A DNA stretch of 61,437 nt from CAZHPA01 sp964533945 (GCA_964533945.1 CAZHPA010000008.1:1-61437); one strand, 5' to 3'. Positions 24,563 to 34,761 are shown, numbered from the stretch's first letter. Translations and numbers: made by a program. Notes: generated by a model from the letters alone, not told the origin.

Positions 24563-25393
24563 TTGTTTATTGGCTGCAATAATAACTACGAAGAAAGCAA
24601 GCTTGTTCTTTTTTCTGCACCGTTTGACGGCACAACATCATATCGCCCGGGAACAAGATTTGCTGGTGCTGCAATTAGAAACGAAAGCTACTCAATAGAA
24701 ACGTACAGCCCGTATTTAGATAAAGATTTAGAAGATATTTGCGTATTCGATGCAGGAGAATTAGAGCTTTGTTTTGGAAATACAGAAAAAGTACTTGAAG
24801 ATATTGAGAAGTATGTTGATAAAATTGTTAAAGACAAAAAAATCCCTTGCATGATTGGCGGTGAGCATTTAGTTACGCTTGGCGCTGTTAAAGCTGTTAA
24901 AAAACAATTTGAAAACTTGCATATTATTCAATTCGATGCTCATGCCGATTTGCGTAATGAATATTTAGGGGAAAAATTATCTCATGCATCTGTTATGCGT
25001 CGTTGCCATGATATTGTAGGAGACAATAAAATATTTCAATTTGGCATTAGAAGTGGCGAAAAAGAGGAGTTTTTGTTTGCCAAAAATCACACAATTATGC
25101 ACAAGTTCAATGTTTCGGGTGTTAAATCTGTTATTTCAGAACTTCATAACAAACCAATTTATTTAACAGTTGACCTTGATGTTTTAGACCCATCAAACTT
25201 TTGCGGAACGGGAACGCCTGAAGCCGGCGGCGTTAGCTTTACAGAACTTTTAGAAACTTTAATGGAAATTATTTTAAAGCTTAATGTTGTTGGCTTTGAT
25301 ATGACAGAGCTTTCACCAACATATGACCAAAGCGGTGCTTCAACTTCTTTAGCTTGCAAGCTTTTAAGGGAAGTTCTTTTAGCCATTAACTAG
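24563..25393 (+). CDS. speB: agmatinase
   Basis: 276-residue ureohydrolase. The manganese ligands are visible in MIGGEH, FDAHADLR and DLDVLDPS; SHASVMRR and the C-terminal GFDMTELSP are typical. It converts agmatine to putrescine and urea, filling the step between the speA and speE products. TTG start with AAAGGAG 7 nt upstream, 14 nt after speE, so it is the fourth gene of the operon. With it the route from arginine to spermidine is complete in 4 kb. Confidence 0.95.
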   Translation: MFIGCNNNYEESKLVLFSAPFDGTTSYRPGTRFAGAAIRNESYSIETYSPYLDKDLEDICVFDAGELELCFGNTEKVLEDIEKYVDKIVKDKKIPCMIGGEHLVTLGAVKAVKKQFENLHIIQFDAHADLRNEYLGEKLSHASVMRRCHDIVGDNKIFQFGIRSGEKEEFLFAKNHTIMHKFNVSGVKSVISELHNKPIYLTVDLDVLDPSNFCGTGTPEAGGVSFTELLETLMEIILKLNVVGFDMTELSPTYDQSGASTSLACKLLREVLLAIN

Positions 25394-25396
25394 TTT

Positions 25397-25428
25397 ATGC
25401 CGAACGAACGTTTTTGTTCGCTCGGCAT
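25397..25428. terminator. terminator between speB and the chemoreceptor gene
   Basis: ATGCCGAACGAAC and GTTCGCTCGGCAT form a 13-bp stem with one mismatch and a T-rich loop. It lies between convergent genes and can serve both; the U-tract is short on both sides. Confidence 0.75.
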
Positions 25429-25443
25429 TTCATATTGTAATGT

Positions 25444-28023
25444 TTATAGTTTAAAGTTATCAACAACTTCTTTTAATTCAGAAGCTTGTTGGGATAATTC
25501 TTTACTTGAACTAACAAATTCTTCAATAGTAGATGAGCTTACAGAAACAACACTTAATATTTTATTTATTCCAAAGCTTAATTGTGAAGCGTTTGTTTCT
25601 TGTTGTTTTGTAGCTAAAGCTATATTCTCAATTAAACTTGCGGCTTCTTTTGTATTTACAACAATTTCGCTTAATGATTGTGCGGCATCATTTGCAACTT
25701 TGCTTCCTAATTCAACTGCTTTTAAAGATGTTTCTATAAGTTCCGTTGTGCTACGTGCAGCTTCTTTAGACTTATTTGCTAAACTTCTAACTTCTTCTGC
25801 AACAACAGAAAAGCCTTTACCAGAGGCCCCTGCTTTTGCTGCTTCAACAGCGGCATTTAGCGAGAGCAAGTTTGTTTGCAATGCAATATCATCTATTGTT
25901 TTAACGATTTTAACTATTTTATTTGAAGTATTTTCAATTTCAATCATAGATTTAAGCATTTCTTGCATTTTTTCGTTTCCTTTATCTACAAGAGACAGTG
26001 CGTTTTCGCTAATACTTATTGCGTCTTGTGCATCTTTTGCATTAAGCTTAACTTGTTCCTCAATTTGCTCTATAGCTTTTGAAATATCCCCAATTGTATT
26101 TACTTGTTCATTTGCGCCATCTGCAACAAATTGTGAACCCGATGAAATTTGTTCCGAACCTACCATTAAAATGTTGGAAGCGTTATTTATAGTTCCAATT
26201 GCTTTTCTTAAAGAAGCTGTAATTTCTGAAAGAGAAGTTTTTAAAACACTAAAGTCTCCTATAAATTCCACGTCAACAGTTGCAGCTAAGTTGCCGCTTG
26301 CAAGTTTACCAAGAATTTGCCTAATTGCGAAAATATATTTTTTAAGTTCTAAGACTGTTACCGATATTGCTTCTTTAATAGGCAAGAAGTCGCCTTCGTA
26401 TTCCATATCTATAGATACATTTAAGTCACCTTTTTGAAGCTTACCCATAACTTCTGTTATATTTGCAACATAGCTTTTTTGAGCAGTTATCATATTATTG
26501 ATAGAATTTTTAAGGATATTAAAATCTCCTACAAATTCCATCTCAATTTTTTCCGACAAAACACCATTTTCTAAAAGTTTTAAAATTCTAGCAACTTCTT
26601 GTATATATTGATTTTGAGTTTTAATAGCGTCTGTTATAGATTTTTTAATTGAGGAAAAATCACCTTCGTATTCCATATCTATTTTGGCGCTAAAGTCACC
26701 TTTAGCCAATTTGTCCATAACTTCAGATATATTTTTAAGATACGCTTTTTGATTGCTAATCATTTTATTTATATTTTTTGAGAATAAATCTTTTTCAGAA
26801 CGTTCAATAACTTGAACGGAAAAATCACCTTTTGATATTGTTTCCATTGATTCTGAGCATTTTTTCATCATATTGGAAAGCTTTATAAATGAATTTAAAA
26901 CTTGCCCTATTTCGTTTTTAGGCATGTAGTTTGTATTAAAATTTATATTTAAATCACCTGTTTCAATCATGGCAGAAGAAATACTAACAATTGCATTTAG
27001 TGGTTTAACTTTTCTGCCTATAAAAATTATTAAGAATATAAGTGAAATGATTAACATAAAAATGCCAATACCAATAGCCAAGGCTATGCTTATATTTAAA
27101 GATTCATTAACTTCATCTAAAGACAAAGAAAGATACAAAACCCACTTGTCATCTATTCCTTCAATGCCAACCCCCATATATACAAACCTCATTATTGCTC
27201 CTGTTACAACAGATTTTGCAAATGTTGAATGAGATTTTCCATCTTCCATTGCTTTTTCAATTGCTTCTAAGTCTTCTGTGTAACCTTCCCATTCAGTATA
27301 TATAGATTTTCCGATAGATTCACTTTCTCCCGGAAGGTATGATATAGTTCCATTATGGCTAACAAGCCCGGCATAACCTGTTTCAAAAATTTTAATATTA
27401 TCTAAATAATTTTTAAAAAAATCCATTCCTATATCAATTATTGCAATTCCTAAAACTTCGCCGTCTTTTTTTATAGGCGAACATACTGTTGCCATCAAAG
27501 TTTTAATTCCGGTGTCTTCCGTATAAAAATAAGGGTCAGATAAATATATTTGTCCTGTTTTGTAAGGAATTGAATACCAATCGTAACTTGTAAAGTCTTC
27601 TATGTTTAAAGTTTCATATGCAATTTCATTATTTATTTTGGAAACGTATGTACAAGTGCTACCGGTTTTAATCTCTTCGCCTTCAACATAGGTGCCCATT
27701 AAAGCTACTGCTCCTATTGCCTCATGGCTGTTATTTAAAAACATTTCCGACATGTTGTTAATTTTTTCTTTTGTCAATGTTTTGCCTTCCAGTTCCATTT
27801 CGAGCGCATCAGAAAACATTTTAACGTTATCAAGTTCTTTTTCCAGCTTTTCTGAAACAACTTCGCAATACCTGGAACCTGTTTCTTCAACAATTTTTTC
27901 CGACAATTGCTTTGATGTTGAAGAAAAGATAACTAATATAACAGACATTACAGCAACAATTAAAACGCAAAAAATGCCAATAGCGGGTAATGAAATTTCC
28001 CATTTTAGGCTTGTCTGTTTCAT
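25444..28023 (-). CDS. methyl-accepting chemotaxis protein with stacked HAMP-like units
   Basis: 859 residues: membrane helix 1 (about 12-34), a dCache-type sensor domain outside (about 40-300), membrane helix 2 (about 311-336), a HAMP domain, then four to five repeats of about 45 residues (KGDFSxxIDMEYEGDFxxIK pattern at about 398, 441, 485, 531, 576), and the methylation and signalling helices with IDDIALQTNLLSLNAAVEAA and GKGFSVVAEEVRSLA (about 709-750). It signals through CheW/CheA. The ligand is unknown; dCache domains often bind amino acids or carboxylates. GGGAGGA precedes the ATG. Confidence 0.94.
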   Translation of the reverse strand: MKQTSLKWEISLPAIGIFCVLIVAVMSVILVIFSSTSKQLSEKIVEETGSRYCEVVSEKLEKELDNVKMFSDALEMELEGKTLTKEKINNMSEMFLNNSHEAIGAVALMGTYVEGEEIKTGSTCTYVSKINNEIAYETLNIEDFTSYDWYSIPYKTGQIYLSDPYFYTEDTGIKTLMATVCSPIKKDGEVLGIAIIDIGMDFFKNYLDNIKIFETGYAGLVSHNGTISYLPGESESIGKSIYTEWEGYTEDLEAIEKAMEDGKSHSTFAKSVVTGAIMRFVYMGVGIEGIDDKWVLYLSLSLDEVNESLNISIALAIGIGIFMLIISLIFLIIFIGRKVKPLNAIVSISSAMIETGDLNINFNTNYMPKNEIGQVLNSFIKLSNMMKKCSESMETISKGDFSVQVIERSEKDLFSKNINKMISNQKAYLKNISEVMDKLAKGDFSAKIDMEYEGDFSSIKKSITDAIKTQNQYIQEVARILKLLENGVLSEKIEMEFVGDFNILKNSINNMITAQKSYVANITEVMGKLQKGDLNVSIDMEYEGDFLPIKEAISVTVLELKKYIFAIRQILGKLASGNLAATVDVEFIGDFSVLKTSLSEITASLRKAIGTINNASNILMVGSEQISSGSQFVADGANEQVNTIGDISKAIEQIEEQVKLNAKDAQDAISISENALSLVDKGNEKMQEMLKSMIEIENTSNKIVKIVKTIDDIALQTNLLSLNAAVEAAKAGASGKGFSVVAEEVRSLANKSKEAARSTTELIETSLKAVELGSKVANDAAQSLSEIVVNTKEAASLIENIALATKQQETNASQLSFGINKILSVVSVSSSTIEEFVSSSKELSQQASELKEVVDNFKL

Positions 28024-28145
28024 ATAAAGTCCTCCCTAATTAAAACAGTAAAATTTAGAAGTGTTTTTAAATCCAAGATTTAATGTTTGGCAATATTCCT
28101 AAATTAACAGATAATTTGAAGTGATATTATTGTTAATATTATATA

Positions 28146-28174
28146 ATTATATATAATTTACTAAATTCAGTCAA
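28146..28174 (-). promoter_or_regulatory. sigma-A promoter of the chemoreceptor gene
   Basis: TTGACT (28169-28174) and TATAAT (28146-28151) on the minus strand with a 17-bp spacer. It is a near-consensus housekeeping promoter rather than sigma-D, giving a leader of about 115 nt. Confidence 0.75.
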
Positions 28175-28215
28175 CATACATTTTGTTTATTTTATAGCTA
28201 ACGTAAGATTTTTAC

Positions 28216-28242
28216 TAAAAAAGGGCAGCTGAGCTGCCCTTT
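28216..28242 (-). terminator. intrinsic terminator of the dockerin-GH2 gene
   Basis: AAAGGGCAGCT and AGCTGCCCTTT form a perfect 11-bp stem followed by T residues on the minus strand, 12 nt after the stop codon of the GH2 gene. Confidence 0.9.
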
Positions 28243-28253
28243 AAGTAATCTTT

Positions 28254-31200
28254 TTATTCAAATGTTCCTTTAACAATTTTATTTAAAATACGTTGTGCAT
28301 CGTCTAATTCAACTTTGCCGTCGCCTGTAACATCGCCTAAAGCGTGTTTACTTTCGTCATAATTAACTGAACCGCTTGCTATTTTTAATACAAGTAATAC
28401 ATCTCTTAAATCTAAAGCTTCGTCGCCGTTTGTATCTCCTTTTAAGCCTTCTTCTTGCTTAGAAAACTGGATAGTATATGTTTTTGCTTTAAGTGGGTTA
28501 CCATCTTCAGGAGTAACAATTATTTTAGCAACGTTACCCAAAATAACTACTGTTACAGAAGCGTTTTTAGAAGCTTTAGCTTCAATTTTACTTGCAACAT
28601 CTTTTATGCTGTAGTTTAATTTGTTTGTGCTAACATTGCTTAAAGCTACGCCGTCTATTATAAGTTGTTCAAGTTCAAAGTCTTCATTTTCAGGCACAAC
28701 TTTGTCCATAACTTCAATTTCACTAACAGCCAAGCCACGCTTGTTGTCTTTTCTAGTCATTTTAATACGCAAAGCATGAGTTCTAACCATATCAAAATCA
28801 AATCTTACAGGCGCATTTGTTGATATATTGCTAAGTTTTTCGTGTCCTGTTACGTCGCTCCAGTTTGCGTCGTCGTTTAAAGGAATGTTATAATCTGCAA
28901 TATGCCCGTCGCCTGCTCTTAATTGTGGAGGTTCTGGAGGTTCTGGTTTGTTGTAGTATTGAATAACGTAATCTTTTGGAGAAGATACGCCCGAATCTTC
29001 AAAGAAGCTAACAACCATGTTATCAACTGAAAACATTTTTCTAGCCCCTGCGTCGGCAAACATAATACCTACCCAATCGTTTCCAGAATGCGAACTTGAA
29101 GCAGATGTCCAGTTAGTCCAACGATTTTGAGGGCTGTCTGTAAATGATATTGCGCCATCATTCATAGCGGAAACTCTATCCGAAGAACCTGCGCCGTCAT
29201 TAGTCCAACTTGCAATTGCAAGAGGGTATATTGAACCGTTCCACATTAAAGCAACGTTTCTTCCGTTAGTCGCTTCATTGCTAACACGAACAGTCATTTT
29301 AGATTTAATATCTGTTCCATCAACACTTCCTTCTATAACAACTGTTCCTATCGAATTGAATTGTTCTGGAGTTAAACTTCCCCAATTAACTTCAGCAAGT
29401 TTTGTTGTTCCATCGCTTAAATAAACAGTTGCGTCAACAGGAACGTTTGGTATTTTTCCAACAGGAGTTGCTGCCGAAAAGTTTTGAACTGCCGTTATGC
29501 CTTTAACTTCAACTATTGCAGTTGGTTTTAATATTTGGCCTATAACTGTTCCTTTAACTTCAAATGTTCCGTACTCAGCATATTGAGAAGGTAAAATTTC
29601 GTCCCAAACAACAGCTAAATCACGAGGCAAGCCAACATCAAATGTTGCCTTAACAGTTTCAGGAAGAACAGGAGCTTTACCTTTATCTGTTAAAACGTAA
29701 ACAGGGGCATATGAAATAACTTGCTTTCGTTCGGTGTTTTCATTAATTTTAATCATTATAGTATTTGTAGCTTTGCTAATTCCGTCATATGTAACAGTTG
29801 CGCTTATTAAAACTGTTCCTTTTGCTAATATGTTCAAGTTGTTGCCGCTAATTTCAAGCTGTCCACCGTCTTCGGAACTAACGTTATATGTAATGTTAGC
29901 TGTTGAATTAGATATTGTTGTACCATCTTCAAGTTTGGCAACAATGCTAAATGGCACAATGTCATCTTCCGTCGGGTTTGTGTTATTTACTGTTAAAGTT
30001 GCTGTGTCAAGCTTAGGCTCGCCAACAATAAATTGAATAGTATATTGGCTTGTTGCAGATTTATCTTCCGAAACAACGTTAATAACAGTAGTTGTTGTAC
30101 TTGAAGGAAGCGCCGGAATAATTGTTGCTGCTGCGTTGTCTTTTGTTTCAACTGCAACTTCTGGATAATGCCCGTCATATTGTTTGTATGGTATTTCAAC
30201 TACATATGATTTTTTAGTCGGGTCGAAATCTTTAATTGTTTCGCCGTTAAGCTTTAAGTCGTTAAGCAATGCTGTTTTATTTGGAACAACAATAGCAGAA
30301 TCGCCGGCAGCATTAACTTTAACTTCAACTATACCAACAAGATTTGAAGGTCCTGCCGTTAAATTAAAGCGTATAAATTTAAGTTCTACAGGGTCAAACG
30401 ATATATTGTTCCATGTTCCGGCTGCTGTAAAGTTGCCGCTTTTGCTTTGGTTTGAAACATTTATAAAGTTTTCACCATCTATTGAATATTGCATAACAAC
30501 TTTTTCAGGAAGTTGAGTTGCGCTGTCTGTGAAAAAGTCAATGTCAACAGAGCCTATGGTTTGTGGATTTTCAAATTCCAATGAAACCCAAGATTCTTTT
30601 CTTGCTGAAGTTGCAGGCCATGTTGTCCATCTTCCCGTTCCTGTACCTCTATTATCTGTTCTTCCATCATTAATACAGCTGTATGGGTCATTAGTTGGCG
30701 ATTGCTGATACGAACCGTTTGCTTTAGGGTAAGTTGCACCCGAAGCTCTAACAGCAACATTTTTATCGTACAATGTAACTGGTTGCGCTACTCTAATACT
30801 TGCTTTTGCTTTTAATGCTGTTCCTTCAACTGTTCCTTCAACAATAAATGTTTTTTCAGTTGAAACATCTTGCTGTGAAATATTGCCCCATGTTACGTTT
30901 GAAGTTTTTGTAGTTCCATCGTTATATATAACTTGAACTGTTGCTGGAAGATTTGGCACTTCCCCTATAGCTGTTGCAAGAGATATTGGGGAAATTCCCG
31001 AAACCCCTTTTACAATAACAGTAATTGAAATTTCGTCTTTTCCATCAATTAAGCCCTTAACCGAAATTACGCCTGCTTTTGATAAGCTTTCTTCTGAGAT
31101 TGTGTTCCAAGTAACAGTTTTTTGTTCGCTTGTTCCATCTGAATATATAGCTTCAACTATTTGAGGCAACGTTGGTCGAACGTTAACTTCTGTAACAAGG

Positions 31201-33932
31201 CTTGTTGGAGCGTTATATCCTAATAACACTTTTTCGCCAGTTCCGTCTGTTGCATAGCCAATAACTTTAGCAGAAGCAAGCCCTGGAGAAGTTGCTGTTA
31301 GCGTAAAAGAGCCAGCTTGTTTTGTTGATTGAACAATTACTAATGCTTTGCCGTTGAAAGCACTTCTTTTCCAAATTCCGCCATAATCTTTATGTCTTTC
31401 GTAAGTTGTTGCGTTGCCGTTATCAACGCCAACAATTTTTGCGTTTCCGCTAACTGTGAAAGTAACCATATTGTTAGCAAGAGGGTTAATATTTCCGGCA
31501 GCGTCTAAAATGTCAACTGTTATGTATGATAAATCATAGCCATCTGCATTAATAATTTGTCTATCAGATGTTAAAGAAATTTTTGCAGGGGTTCCAGATT
31601 TTTTAATTATATCTTCTGCAATAATGTTACCTTGTGCATCTTTTGCAACAGCTTTAATTTCAGAACCTTCGTATGGAAGACGCCATTCAAGATAAAGAGC
31701 GTTGTATGTTAAGCCTGTATCTGTTCTTTGTATTGAAGGATTGTCTTGATATATTAAAGATTTATTTGTTACTTCCGCTGTTTTCCTCCCTTTTTCATCA
31801 AAGTATATTGTGTTTGTTGCAAACTCTTTTTCGCCTTTTGAAACGCCATCAACAAAAAGTTCAACTTTTTTTGCATTGCTATATACTCTAACAGGAATTT
31901 TTCCATCCGTTCCTGTAACTTTAGTACGTTTTGCGGCGTCATCCCAATTCCAATGCGGAAGAATGTGAACCATTGGGTTTTCTTCCACAGAAGTCCATTG
32001 GCTCTCGTACAAATAGTAATCATCTTTTGGGAATCCAGCAAGGTCTACAACGCCAAAGAAAGAACTTTTAGGAGTACCTGATGCTGGGTTGTTATGCCAA
32101 GGTGTTGGTTCGCCTATATAATCAAAACCAGTCCAAATAAATTCTCCTAAAATATAGCGGCGGTCTCTTGCATATGCCCATGTTGTTGAAGCAGAAGAAC
32201 CCCAACCTACATGGTCGTTGTCGTATGATGATTGTTGAAATTCGGGGTGCACGCCTGAATCGTGGTTTCCGATTGTATCAGGGTGTGCATATTCTCCACG
32301 GCTTTTTGTTGCCGATGAAGTTTCAGAACCAAACATAATCCAATTAGGGTACTTATCATGTAATGCATCAAATTGGTTTGGCCCATAGTTAAGCCCAACT
32401 GCTCCCAATTCACTGTCTATTAATGCGCTTGTGCTATTTATTCCATCAAAGCGGTATTTATCATTACCCATAGTTGTTGGACGTGTTGGGTCTACTTCTT
32501 TAACCCAATTATTTAAGTTTTTAACTCTTTGAATTTGGTCTGCACTTCCATATGCTTCTCCAACTTCATTGCCTAAAGACCACATAATAATTGCAGGGCT
32601 GTTTCTTCCACGCAAAACCATTTGCTTCACGTCATATTCTGCCCATGTTATTCCTGAAGGTGCTTCGGGATGGGTACATTGTATTCTAAAGCCGTCATAG
32701 TCGTAAGTTTTTTTAGGAATCCAGCCGTCAAAACCTTCATCAATTACTAAAATTCCTAAGCGTTCGCAAATTTCAATTAATTCGTCGGCAGCAGGATTAT
32801 GTGTAACACGTATTGCATTAACACCCATGCCAATTAAAATTTCCATTTGGCGTTCAATCGCTCTATAGCTTGCAACAGAGCCTAATGCTCCTTGGTCGTG
32901 GTGCATACACATACCCAAAAGCTTTAAATATTCTCCATTCAAATAAAATCCATCGTTATTTGTAAATTTAACCCATCTAAAACCAAAACGTGTATAATAC
33001 GTATCAACAACATTTTCGTCAACTAAGACTTCGCTTTTAACGTAATATACAGCGCCTTTTAAGCTTTCCCAAAGTGTTGGCTTTTGCGTTGTAGTTAAAT
33101 TTTGCTCTATATTTGCTTTTGATTTTGCCGCAATTGAAAAAGAATCTGAAGTAACAGGCTCTGAAATAGCTTTTCCAGTTGCATCTTCAATTGTTGAGCG
33201 AACAAAAACATTAGCTAAAGCGTTAGTTTCATTAGAAACATCTGTTTTAACATTAACTGTAATTGCGCCGCTTTCATATTCAGCTTCAATGTTTGGCGTT
33301 GTTACAAATGTTCCAAAACGTTTAACATAGATTTTATCTGTAACTGTTAAATTAACATTACGATAAATTCCAGAGCCGGAATACCAGCGTCCGCTAGGTT
33401 GTCTGTTTACAACTTTTACAGCAATAACATTTTTAGTAACGCCGTCACAAACTAAGTTATTTGTAATATCATATGAAAAAGGAATGTAACCCCCTATATT
33501 ATCTGAAATTTTTGTTCCATTAACATATGTTGTGCTGTCTTTATAAACACCGCCAAAGTCGATTGTAATTTTTTTGTTTGCATAATCGGGAGAAAGTATA
33601 AACGTTTTCCGATACCATGCTGTTCCGCCAGGCAAAAGCCCAACTTCATTTCCGGCAGGTAAGTTAGGGTCGTAATCAAACTCAATGCTGAAATCATGAG
33701 GAAGATTTAGCGAACGCCAACTGCTGTCGTCAAGTGTTGGTAATTGAGAATCTGTTGTTGTTAAACTAAACTTCCAATCTTCGTTAAAATCAATTTTGCG
33801 CTCTAATGCAGAACTAAGTTTTAAATTGCTATTTGTGTTTTGCTCGGTTTCAAGCGCAAAAACACTTAAAGTATTTAAAACGCAAGTAAAAATCATTGAC
33901 AGCACTAATATAACTGCAACTATCTTTTTCAT
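28254..33932 (-). CDS. secreted multidomain GH2 glycosidase (beta-galactosidase-like) with dockerin
   Basis: 1892 residues. Signal peptide 1-26. GH2 sugar-binding domain about 45-200, immunoglobulin-like about 205-320, TIM barrel about 325-640 with acid/base E456 in WSLGNE and nucleophile E537 in FGSETSS. Then a DUF4982-like region (about 675-780), Ig-like strands, repeated Big_4-type units (VPNLPATVQVIYNDGTTK pattern, at about 915, 990, 1470 and 1550), two F5/8-type C domains (about 1060-1210 and 1600-1760) and a cadherin-like unit. The last 65 residues are a type I dockerin with two calcium loops (GDTNGDEALDLRD and GDVTGDGKVELDD). It likely removes galactosyl-type residues from plant or host glycans; linkage unknown. 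Confidence 0.93.
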   Translation of the reverse strand: MKKIVAVILVLSMIFTCVLNTLSVFALETEQNTNSNLKLSSALERKIDFNEDWKFSLTTTDSQLPTLDDSSWRSLNLPHDFSIEFDYDPNLPAGNEVGLLPGGTAWYRKTFILSPDYANKKITIDFGGVYKDSTTYVNGTKISDNIGGYIPFSYDITNNLVCDGVTKNVIAVKVVNRQPSGRWYSGSGIYRNVNLTVTDKIYVKRFGTFVTTPNIEAEYESGAITVNVKTDVSNETNALANVFVRSTIEDATGKAISEPVTSDSFSIAAKSKANIEQNLTTTQKPTLWESLKGAVYYVKSEVLVDENVVDTYYTRFGFRWVKFTNNDGFYLNGEYLKLLGMCMHHDQGALGSVASYRAIERQMEILIGMGVNAIRVTHNPAADELIEICERLGILVIDEGFDGWIPKKTYDYDGFRIQCTHPEAPSGITWAEYDVKQMVLRGRNSPAIIMWSLGNEVGEAYGSADQIQRVKNLNNWVKEVDPTRPTTMGNDKYRFDGINSTSALIDSELGAVGLNYGPNQFDALHDKYPNWIMFGSETSSATKSRGEYAHPDTIGNHDSGVHPEFQQSSYDNDHVGWGSSASTTWAYARDRRYILGEFIWTGFDYIGEPTPWHNNPASGTPKSSFFGVVDLAGFPKDDYYLYESQWTSVEENPMVHILPHWNWDDAAKRTKVTGTDGKIPVRVYSNAKKVELFVDGVSKGEKEFATNTIYFDEKGRKTAEVTNKSLIYQDNPSIQRTDTGLTYNALYLEWRLPYEGSEIKAVAKDAQGNIIAEDIIKKSGTPAKISLTSDRQIINADGYDLSYITVDILDAAGNINPLANNMVTFTVSGNAKIVGVDNGNATTYERHKDYGGIWKRSAFNGKALVIVQSTKQAGSFTLTATSPGLASAKVIGYATDGTGEKVLLGYNAPTSLVTEVNVRPTLPQIVEAIYSDGTSEQKTVTWNTISEESLSKAGVISVKGLIDGKDEISITVIVKGVSGISPISLATAIGEVPNLPATVQVIYNDGTTKTSNVTWGNISQQDVSTEKTFIVEGTVEGTALKAKASIRVAQPVTLYDKNVAVRASGATYPKANGSYQQSPTNDPYSCINDGRTDNRGTGTGRWTTWPATSARKESWVSLEFENPQTIGSVDIDFFTDSATQLPEKVVMQYSIDGENFINVSNQSKSGNFTAAGTWNNISFDPVELKFIRFNLTAGPSNLVGIVEVKVNAAGDSAIVVPNKTALLNDLKLNGETIKDFDPTKKSYVVEIPYKQYDGHYPEVAVETKDNAAATIIPALPSSTTTTVINVVSEDKSATSQYTIQFIVGEPKLDTATLTVNNTNPTEDDIVPFSIVAKLEDGTTISNSTANITYNVSSEDGGQLEISGNNLNILAKGTVLISATVTYDGISKATNTIMIKINENTERKQVISYAPVYVLTDKGKAPVLPETVKATFDVGLPRDLAVVWDEILPSQYAEYGTFEVKGTVIGQILKPTAIVEVKGITAVQNFSAATPVGKIPNVPVDATVYLSDGTTKLAEVNWGSLTPEQFNSIGTVVIEGSVDGTDIKSKMTVRVSNEATNGRNVALMWNGSIYPLAIASWTNDGAGSSDRVSAMNDGAISFTDSPQNRWTNWTSASSSHSGNDWVGIMFADAGARKMFSVDNMVVSFFEDSGVSSPKDYVIQYYNKPEPPEPPQLRAGDGHIADYNIPLNDDANWSDVTGHEKLSNISTNAPVRFDFDMVRTHALRIKMTRKDNKRGLAVSEIEVMDKVVPENEDFELEQLIIDGVALSNVSTNKLNYSIKDVASKIEAKASKNASVTVVILGNVAKIIVTPEDGNPLKAKTYTIQFSKQEEGLKGDTNGDEALDLRDVLLVLKIASGSVNYDESKHALGDVTGDGKVELDDAQRILNKIVKGTFE

Positions 33933-34029
33933 TAAAACAACTCCTTTTAATATATCATATTTAAATAGCTGAGGTTTTTTGTTAGCATCAACTCCTATTA
34001 TTGTATTTTATAAGCAAATATAATATAAT

Positions 34030-34057
34030 TATAGCATATAGAAGACGAAAGTAAAGA
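34030..34057 (-). promoter_or_regulatory. possible promoter of the dockerin-GH2 gene
   Basis: TTTACT (34052-34057) and TATAAT (34030-34035) on the minus strand with a 16-bp spacer, about 98 nt before the start codon. Confidence 0.5.
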
Positions 34058-34101
34058 CGGAATTTTATATAATATTAACAAAAAGCGAGGTGCTTTAAAG
34101 C

Positions 34102-34560
34102 TTGGCAAAAGGCAAGCTGAAAGAATATATAAAGGAATGCTTTGTTGCATTTATAATTGTTTTAATTTTTTATTTAATTTTTTGGCCGACAAAAATAAAT
34201 GGTATGTCTATGGAACCAACGCTTTATGAAGGGGAACGAATAATAGTTTCAAGGGTGTTGCTTTTAATTAAACCTATACGGCAAGGAGATATTGTTGTTT
34301 GCAAAATTGAATTTAATGGAAAACCAACTAATATTGTTAAGAGAGTTGTTGCAACGCCGGGGGATATAGTTTCTGTTATAAATGATGAAATTTTTATAAA
34401 CGACACAGCAAAAGAAGGTTTTTTACTTAAAGAGGGGCAATATTTTATTATAGGAGATAATACAGCAGAAAGCTATGACAGCAGAAATGTTGGGGCTATA
34501 GAAAGGCAAAAATTTATTGGTAAAGTTGTTTTAAGGTTATTTCCGTTTACACTATTCTGA
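34102..34560 (+). CDS. lepB: signal peptidase I (third intact gene)
   Basis: 152-residue type I signal peptidase, more diverged than the pair at 6130 and 6844. One membrane helix (about 12-30), catalytic serine in GMSMEPT (S36) and lysine in IVKRVVATPGD (K80), then GDNTAESYDSRNVG. TTG start with GAGGTG 10 nt upstream. It diverges from the large secreted GH2 gene, but nothing shows that it is specific for that protein. Confidence 0.92.
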   Translation: MAKGKLKEYIKECFVAFIIVLIFYLIFWPTKINGMSMEPTLYEGERIIVSRVLLLIKPIRQGDIVVCKIEFNGKPTNIVKRVVATPGDIVSVINDEIFINDTAKEGFLLKEGQYFIIGDNTAESYDSRNVGAIERQKFIGKVVLRLFPFTLF

Positions 34561-34568
34561 ATTTAAAA

Positions 34569-34590
34569 GGGCAGCCAAAATTAGCTGCCC
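34569..34590. terminator. bidirectional terminator
   Basis: GGGCAGC and GCTGCCC form a perfect 7-bp stem with an 8-nt loop between the convergent lepB and rubredoxin genes. The minus-strand side is followed by TTTTAAATT. Confidence 0.75.
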
Positions 34591-34602
34591 CCTATTTATT
34601 TA

Positions 34603-34761
34603 CTAAGCTTTTTCAAAGTCAGCTTTAGTTACGCCGCAAAGTGGGCAAACCCAATCTTCAGGAATATCTGCAAAAGCAGTTCCCGGTTCAATACCGCTGT
34701 CTGGATCACCTTTAGCTGGGTCATAAACATAGCCACATATAACGCATACCCATTTTTCCAT
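34603..34761 (-). CDS. rubredoxin
   Basis: 52-residue one-iron electron carrier, MEKWVCVICGYVYDP at the start and EDWVCPLCGVTKADF near the end, with the four Cys ligands in two CxxCG pairs and standard spacing. The start lies 3 nt after the pyk stop and its ribosome site GGAGGTG is inside the last pyk codons, so the two genes are translationally linked. A natural electron donor for the rubrerythrin encoded at 17932. Confidence 0.97.
   Translation of the reverse strand: MEKWVCVICGYVYDPAKGDPDSGIEPGTAFADIPEDWVCPLCGVTKADFEKA

Noticed and set aside
25397..26437. Long plus-strand open frame (346 codons) opposite the chemoreceptor gene
   Set aside because: Serine/isoleucine-rich shadow of the MCP coding sequence, with its start inside the terminator stem and no ribosome site or recognisable domain.
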